This document shows, piece by piece, positions 59,248-64,000 of a stretch of 64,000 bases of DNA. The stretch lies in contig JAFYUM010000008.1 in assembly GCA_017558505.1 (NCBI GenBank), positions 24,689 through 88,688 on the forward strand. Reading direction: 5' to 3'. Numbering within the stretch: the first letter of the stretch is position 1; each line of letters begins with the position of its first letter. This DNA comes from Ruminococcus sp. (GTDB lineage Bacteria; Bacillota; Clostridia; Oscillospirales; Ruminococcaceae). A program made the position numbers and the translations under genes. Under the pieces are notes generated by a model. It searched no databases. It worked only from the letters and a program-made list of their open reading frames with translations, and was not told the DNA's origin.

Positions 59248-60195
59248 ATGCCCATAAGAATATCATCTGAACTTCCTGCATTTAAAACGCTGGGAGAAGA
59301 AAACATTTTTGTAATGTCTAAGGAAAGGGCGGAACATCAGGACATTCGCCCGCTTAAAGTTATAATCCTTAACATTATGCCAAAGAAAATTGAAACTGAA
59401 TGTCAGCTTATGCGGCTTCTCAGTAATACGCCGCTGCAGGTGGATATTGACTTGCTGCAAATGGCATCTCATACATCGAAAAACACTTCAAGTCATCATC
59501 TTGAATCCTTTTACAAGACTTTTGAGGAAATCAAAAACCGCCGATATGACGGAATGATTGTAACAGGTGCGCCTGTGGAACTCCTTGATTTTGAAAAGGT
59601 TGACTATTGGGAGGAAATAACGGAAATTTTTGAATGGTCGAAAACTCACGTATTTTCCACACTTCATATATGCTGGGCTGCACAGGCAGGCTTGTACTAT
59701 CACTTCGGTGTGCCGAAATATGAGCTTCCACAGAAGATGTTCGGCATATTCCCACATAAGGCGGAGGTTGCAAAGTGCCAGCTGCTCAAAGGTTTTGACG
59801 ATATTTTCTATGTTCCCCACAGCCGAAATACAGAAGTTCGCCGTGAGGATATTGAAAAAATTCCCCAGCTTGAAATCCTTACAAGCTCTGAAATGGCAGG
59901 TGTTCACATTGTAGCCAACAAGAACGGCAGACAGTATTTCATAACAGGCCATTCGGAATATGACCGTGAAACAATAGCGGCTGAGTATTTCCGTGACATT
60001 GACAAGGGAATTGACATACAGCTGCCATACAACTATTTCCCCGATGACAATCCCGAAAATACTCCTGTATTTTCGTGGAGATGTACAGCAAATCTTATGT
60101 TCTCCAATTGGCTTAACTATTGTGTTTATCAGCGTACGCCCTACAATCTGGACGAGCTTGAAATAAGAAACTGGACATGGGCAACAGATTATTGA
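59248..60195 (+). CDS. metA: Homoserine O-acyltransferase MetA
   Basis: 315 residues, full length. The catalytic Cys is in [39 protein letters not shown] and [19 protein letters not shown] are family motifs, and the catalytic His is in [12 protein letters not shown]. It acylates homoserine in methionine synthesis. Firmicute members often use acetyl-CoA; substrate choice is not settled here. AATGGAGGG precedes the ATG. Confidence 0.95.
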   Translation: MPIRISSELPAFKTLGEENIFVMSKERAEHQDIRPLKVIILNIMPKKIETECQLMRLLSNTPLQVDIDLLQMASHTSKNTSSHHLESFYKTFEEIKNRRYDGMIVTGAPVELLDFEKVDYWEEITEIFEWSKTHVFSTLHICWAAQAGLYYHFGVPKYELPQKMFGIFPHKAEVAKCQLLKGFDDIFYVPHSRNTEVRREDIEKIPQLEILTSSEMAGVHIVANKNGRQYFITGHSEYDRETIAAEYFRDIDKGIDIQLPYNYFPDDNPENTPVFSWRCTANLMFSNWLNYCVYQRTPYNLDELEIRNWTWATDY

Positions 60196-60210
60196 TAGGA
60201 AAATGAAAAT

Positions 60211-60858
60211 ATGGAAGATTTTAATGAGAATATGAATTATAATTACAGCCAACCTGACGGAGAGCCACACAGCGATCCGAATAACCAGTTCTACACTATA
60301 TCTCAGGAAAACAAGCCTATATGGGCGGCAATTACAAGTTTTGTCCTGAGCCTTGTCAATGTTGTATCATGTTGTTGCTGTGGCTATATTGCCATTATTG
60401 CATCACTTGTTTTTGGCATAATTTCCCTTGCAAACAAGTGGAGGGGTAAGGGTCTGGCAATCGCAGGTGTTGTTATATCATCTGTATGCCTTGTTGTAAC
60501 GCTTGCTTCACAGATTTTCCTTGGTGGTTTGAGTGTGTGCCTTACCGATGTTATGGTTACTGCCCCTGAGTATTATGAGGAATATATGGAAACAGGGGAA
60601 CTTCCAGAGAAAATGGAAAAGTATAACAATGATGAATATGACTGGTACTGGAAATTGATGGGTAACGAAAATTTTGCTGATTTCTATAACCAGTGGATGA
60701 CCTTATACGGTGCTGTGGCGGAAAATTCACAATATTCCGAGGATAATGAAAGCAGCGATGTTGTAATTGACGATGAAGATTTCTACGATTACAGCGATAC
60801 ATTCGGCGGGGATGAATCTTACGAGCCGGAGTTCGGAGAAATACCCGTGGATTTATAA
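60211..60858 (+). CDS. DUF4190-type membrane protein
   Basis: 215 residues: an acidic Asn/Tyr-rich N-terminus, two membrane helices (about 33-60 and 72-105, with VVSCCCCGYIAIIASLVFGIIS) separated by a short NKWRGKG loop, and an acidic C-terminal domain. The helix pair is the DUF4190 pattern. Function is unknown. A terminator shared with the convergent gene follows. Confidence 0.65.
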   Translation: MEDFNENMNYNYSQPDGEPHSDPNNQFYTISQENKPIWAAITSFVLSLVNVVSCCCCGYIAIIASLVFGIISLANKWRGKGLAIAGVVISSVCLVVTLASQIFLGGLSVCLTDVMVTAPEYYEEYMETGELPEKMEKYNNDEYDWYWKLMGNENFADFYNQWMTLYGAVAENSQYSEDNESSDVVIDDEDFYDYSDTFGGDESYEPEFGEIPVDL

Positions 60859-60862
60859 TTTT

Positions 60863-60894
60863 AAGGTGGGAGAAATCCCACCTTTTTATTTTTG
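60863..60894. terminator. Bidirectional terminator
   Basis: AAGGTGGGA-GAAA-TCCCACCTT with a T-rich tail on the plus strand and an A/T flank on the minus side. It lies between convergent genes. Confidence 0.85.
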
Positions 60895-61749
60895 AAACAG
60901 CTTTACCATATATTCCTCCGTTGAATATAAGCCGCTGCGGTTATACCGACCTATTCCGTAAAGACAATCAGGCTCACGGGTTATATAATTCATCTGTTCA
61001 CGGCAGGTAAGCGTCATTAAAAATCCGCAGTCACGTATCACAGGAAGACTTTCACGGCTTACACTTCCGAAAGGATATGTGAATACAACAGGATAAAATC
61101 CCATATTTTTAAGAAATTCCCCTTGAAGCCGCTGTATATCTTCTGAAAGTGCCTTGCGGTATTCTTCTTCGGATTCGCCTTTATTTATGGAACAGCCTGT
61201 TCTGCCGTTATACAAGGAATGCATATTGTATGTGTGATTGCCTATTTCTATCCGCCCAGAGTCAACAAGCTCATTTATATCTGCCCAGGTGAGATATGAA
61301 TATTTCGGGTTGTGAGGATCCTTCACAGCATCGTTGTCAATATAACTTCCCACAACCGATACAACTGCTGTCATATCGTATTTTTCAAGAAGAGGCACAA
61401 GAACTGACAGATTATTGTAAAAGCCGTCGTCAAGGGTTATCATAACCGACTTTTCGGGGAGAGTTCCTCTGTTCTGTGTATATGCGATAACCTGCTCCGA
61501 TGTAACTGTCTGATAGCCGTTGTTTTTCAGCCATTGCAGGTCGTTTTCAATCTGCTTAGGCGTTACTGCATATTCTGTTGGGATATCGGTGTATATGCTG
61601 TGGTACATTATAACAGGCAGAGGGACTGGTTCTTCTGCTTTTGTAAGCAGGGTTTTACTCCATGTTATTATTGCTGCACCGATAAGAAATATAATTATAG
61701 AGATGTATAAAATCCGCAGAAATCCGCAGTTGTACCTGGATTTTGTCAT
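60886..61749 (-). CDS. Polysaccharide deacetylase (CE4)
   Basis: 287 residues with an N-terminal membrane helix or signal anchor (about 10-32). CE4 motifs: VIMYHSIY, MITLDDGFYNN (catalytic Asp pair), EIGNHTYNMHS (metal histidines) and FTYPFGSVS. It probably removes acetyl groups from peptidoglycan or another surface glycan. The ATG follows AAAGGAGCG. It is divergent from spoIIP. Confidence 0.88.
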   Translation of the reverse strand: MTKSRYNCGFLRILYISIIIFLIGAAIITWSKTLLTKAEEPVPLPVIMYHSIYTDIPTEYAVTPKQIENDLQWLKNNGYQTVTSEQVIAYTQNRGTLPEKSVMITLDDGFYNNLSVLVPLLEKYDMTAVVSVVGSYIDNDAVKDPHNPKYSYLTWADINELVDSGRIEIGNHTYNMHSLYNGRTGCSINKGESEEEYRKALSEDIQRLQGEFLKNMGFYPVVFTYPFGSVSRESLPVIRDCGFLMTLTCREQMNYITREPDCLYGIGRYNRSGLYSTEEYMVKLFQK

Positions 61750-61892
61750 GGTATCACGCTCCTTTTTAATAATTATATTTGTGTTACATTGAAATAATTC
61801 TTTCAGAGCAGCTATTTTGTTATAAATTACTGTTCTGCTGAATATAATTTCTTAAAGGGACAATTATAGAGTTGTAAAGGACGGTGAGGAAT

Positions 61893-63029
61893 ATGAAAAG
61901 GCGAAAAAGAAAAAATATAAGCAGGTTTATCCGCTGGGGCGTTCTGTTTACTCTGCCTGTTACTGCCGCTTATGGAGGCAGAGGAGTAAAGCTGGCGGCA
62001 GATGTTATGTGCTTTTCCGATGAAAAGTTGCAGTCTGCCGTTGTTCGTGAAGTAAGTCCCGCTGTGCTTACAGAAGCGGACTTGCTTTCCGGGGAAACTG
62101 TACTGTCCCGTGGGTATGGCGTATATGCGGAAGTTAGCAGGGAAGAAATAAGGCTGAAAAATCCCTGTGACACAGTATCAGAAAACCCAGGTGCAAAACC
62201 ATATCCCGAAAACTGGACAAAGGGAATAAGCGTAGTCCGCACAACATACGGCAAATACAGCGGCACTACCTATTTTAATCTTGATGGTGGAAGTCAGGTC
62301 AATAATCAGAGTCATCATACAAATGAGCTGCTGCTTCGTGAAAGTCGTTGTGCACCTGATTTCACTATATCTGATACCGATGAGCCGCAGGTTTTACTAT
62401 ATCATACCCACACAACAGAAAGCTTTGAGCCGTATGTCAGGGAAAATATGGATGCTGATTTTAACTATCGCACAACCGATGAAACAAAAAATATGGTAAT
62501 GGTTGGAAATGCCATACAGGCTGAACTTGAAGCAAAGGGGATAGGTGTAATTCATGTGACGGAAGTTCACGATTATCCCTCGTATAACGGCTCTTACGGC
62601 AGAAGCAGGGAGAGTATAATGCCTATACTTGAAGAATATCCGGAGATAAAAGTAGTGCTTGATATTCACCGTGACGCTATTTCGGGAGATGATTATGCCG
62701 CCCAGCCATATATTGAAATAGACGGCAAAGAGGCGGCACAGATTATGATAATATCAGGATGTGACGACGGCACTCTGGGAATGCCTGATTATCTGAAGAA
62801 TTTTCATTTTGCGAGTGCACTTCAACGACAGTTTGAAGCTGATTATCCTGGACTTGCAAGACCGATATTGTTTGACTACCGTCACTATAATCAGGATCTG
62901 ACAACGGGCAGCCTGCTCATTGAAGTGGGCTCTCATGGCAATACACTTGAACAGGCACAATATTCGGGGCAGCTGATCGGACGTTCGCTGTGCAGACTTC
63001 TTGAGGAGATGAAAAGCGATGAGAATTAA
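61893..63029 (+). CDS. spoIIP: Stage II sporulation protein P
   Basis: 378 residues from the ATG after GGTGAGG; a GTG nine bases earlier is rejected. A basic start and one membrane helix are followed by the SpoIIP domain: QVLLYHTHTTESFEPY, VLDIHRDAI and LLIEVGSHGNTLEQA. It is a peptidoglycan amidase and endopeptidase that, with SpoIID and SpoIIM, drives engulfment. Confidence 0.94.
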   Translation: MKRRKRKNISRFIRWGVLFTLPVTAAYGGRGVKLAADVMCFSDEKLQSAVVREVSPAVLTEADLLSGETVLSRGYGVYAEVSREEIRLKNPCDTVSENPGAKPYPENWTKGISVVRTTYGKYSGTTYFNLDGGSQVNNQSHHTNELLLRESRCAPDFTISDTDEPQVLLYHTHTTESFEPYVRENMDADFNYRTTDETKNMVMVGNAIQAELEAKGIGVIHVTEVHDYPSYNGSYGRSRESIMPILEEYPEIKVVLDIHRDAISGDDYAAQPYIEIDGKEAAQIMIISGCDDGTLGMPDYLKNFHFASALQRQFEADYPGLARPILFDYRHYNQDLTTGSLLIEVGSHGNTLEQAQYSGQLIGRSLCRLLEEMKSDEN

Positions 63030-63336
63030 AAAAAGGCAGAAAAATATGGTCAGAGGGGTACTGGTGTACCTCATTCTGACCATGGGACTCTGGATGTTTG
63101 TGTATTCCTATGCCAATTCGTATAACAGACTTACCGATGAAAAAATACCTGCCGCCGAATTTATAATGAACGAAAATAACGCAGAAATTCGTGCAGTCGG
63201 CAGAAAATTCAATATTGATACAGGAATTCTTGCATATGAAAGCGATTTCTATTTTGCTTCCTATATGCTTGTTCCTTTGGAATTAAAGCTGTTATGTACT
63301 GCTGAATGTGCGTGGGAAAAGGAATTCGGGCTGTGA
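63019..63336 (+). CDS. Small single-pass membrane protein after spoIIP
   Basis: 105 residues; the ATG overlaps spoIIP by 11 bases and has a GAGGAG site inside it. A basic start (RIKKRQKNMVRG), one membrane helix (about 13-33) and an extracellular helical tail follow. I do not recognise the family. The overlap suggests co-expression with spoIIP. Its last 45 bases overlap the convergent gene. Confidence 0.6.
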   Translation: MRIKKRQKNMVRGVLVYLILTMGLWMFVYSYANSYNRLTDEKIPAAEFIMNENNAEIRAVGRKFNIDTGILAYESDFYFASYMLVPLELKLLCTAECAWEKEFGL

Positions 63337-63867
63337 TGTGATATCATCGTAGAAACAATTAAGCTCACCGGCGTAGTATAGTTCAGCATTGGGTAATTTA
63401 CGGAAATCGTCGGGAGTATACAGAGAAAAGGGCTTTTCGAGAGGGATACCTGCTCTTTCAAGTGTATACGCCACAAACTGTGAGCACACAAAATTCTTGT
63501 CTCTTGCCCAGTTTTTCTTTAAATAGAGTGGGACAAGTCCGAGGAGATTATATGAATATATCCGTCTGTTTTCGCTGAAATGCTGTATAATGCGATTATA
63601 TTCAGCTTTTTGCTGTGGTGTGACAGCAATACGGTATATCTCGCATGGGATAAAGTCAAATTGTCCAAGAGTGCCTTTGCCTACAACTTCCTTATTAAAG
63701 GTAGCGGGGAGAAGTAAAAGACGGTATGTACGGCAGAAGCTGTACATTTCAGATAAATCTTCACTTCCCGAGAGGGAAACATGATTGTATGGCTTTTTTG
63801 TCATGAATCTGAACAGCCTTGCAGGCCTTGTACCTGTTTGTGCAACAATAATATAAATATAATCCAA
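63292..63867 (-). CDS. YiiX-like permuted papain-fold (NlpC/P60-related) protein
   Basis: 191 residues from the TTG at 63867, which follows GGGGGTGA; an ATG 26 codons upstream has no binding site. IVAQTGTRPARLFRFMTKKPYNHVSLS places the His first, and NFVCSQFVAYTLERAGI the Cys later, the order of permuted NlpC/P60 proteins such as YaeF/YiiX. These are cysteine hydrolases or acyltransferases of uncertain substrate. There is no signal peptide. The 3' end overlaps the convergent small gene by 45 bases. Confidence 0.75.
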   Translation of the reverse strand: MDYIYIIVAQTGTRPARLFRFMTKKPYNHVSLSGSEDLSEMYSFCRTYRLLLLPATFNKEVVGKGTLGQFDFIPCEIYRIAVTPQQKAEYNRIIQHFSENRRIYSYNLLGLVPLYLKKNWARDKNFVCSQFVAYTLERAGIPLEKPFSLYTPDDFRKLPNAELYYAGELNCFYDDITSQPEFLFPRTFSST

Positions 63868-63916
63868 ATATTCACCCCCATATAACGAAATGTAAAAGAA
63901 AATTTTTTCTACAAAT

Positions 63917-63945
63917 ATTATATCATAAACTCTTGCAAATTTCAA
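63917..63945 (-). promoter_or_regulatory. Promoter of the YiiX-like gene
   Basis: TTGAAA (63945-63940), 17 bases, TATAAT (63922-63917) on the minus strand. This supports the TTG start 50 bases downstream. Confidence 0.78.
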
Positions 63946-64000
63946 GGGTTTTTGATATAATAATATTTGGTATAGCTTTATACATATAAGCGCCTGTAGC

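Overview
The window comes from a low-to-moderate G+C, spore-forming Firmicute of the Ruminococcus (Oscillospiraceae/Ruminococcaceae) type. Three observations point there: a dockerin-bearing CE12-lectin-dockerin-CBM35-CE12 esterase, an architecture known from cellulosomal Ruminococcus; a complete set of clostridial sporulation genes (spoIIGA, sigE, spoIIP, gerW, a dacF-type carboxypeptidase); and a division/cell-wall (dcw) cluster with an mDAP-type MurE. No rRNA, tRNA or CRISPR array was found. Layout: (1) 1-3.8 kb holds a cut-off recJ, then spoIIGA-sigE, then a single RepA-like ATPase gene boxed between two near-identical hairpin inverted repeats. (2) 3.8-12.1 kb, minus strand, is a seven-gene SipW/TasA-type extracellular fibre cluster: two Ser-His-Asp signal peptidases, four TasA/camelysin-like subunits and a 1,481-residue repeat protein. 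A divergent regulator with a pseudo-receiver and a SARP-type DNA-binding domain faces it. (3) 12.3-20.2 kb is housekeeping and accessory DNA: tcdA, a LytTR domain fused to a membrane protein, nifS-thiI, an orphan PD-(D/E)XK nuclease and cysK. Its spacers are littered with small covarying palindromes. (4) 20.5-24.7 kb is an envelope locus with two class B-like sortases, one of them a lipoprotein, and a SpoIID-like protein whose motifs are in permuted order. (5) 25.0-40.9 kb is the dcw cluster mraZ-rsmH-ftsL-PBP-murE-mraY-ftsW-murG-murA-ftsQ-ftsZ, followed by a DivIVA-like coiled coil and a SigH-like sigma factor. murC, murD and murF are absent. A heavily structured, terminator-ended 5' leader or ncRNA sits between ftsL and the PBP gene. 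(6) 41.0-49.8 kb carries small zinc and redox proteins, a trmK-nif3 fusion, rlmA, rqcH, a 3-methyladenine glycosylase, an AraC regulator, a GNAT, a SAM-I riboswitch with metK, and a C39-like lipoprotein. (7) 50.1-64 kb carries the cellulosomal esterase, rpmB, a site-2-protease homologue that has lost its active site, scpA-scpB, gerW, dacF, rluB, metA, a polysaccharide deacetylase, spoIIP and a permuted NlpC/P60-like protein. Most transcription units have recognisable sigma-A promoters (TTGAAA/TTGACA, 17-bp spacer, TATAAT), which helps fix operon borders. The strongest candidates for something undescribed are the hairpin-boxed ATPase cassette (2485-3745), the mutually exclusive RNA structure before the PBP gene (27007-27276), the SipW fibre cluster with its pseudo-receiver regulator, the LytTR-membrane fusion with an internal ribosome binding site, the permuted SpoIID-like protein and the dead site-2 protease before scpAB.
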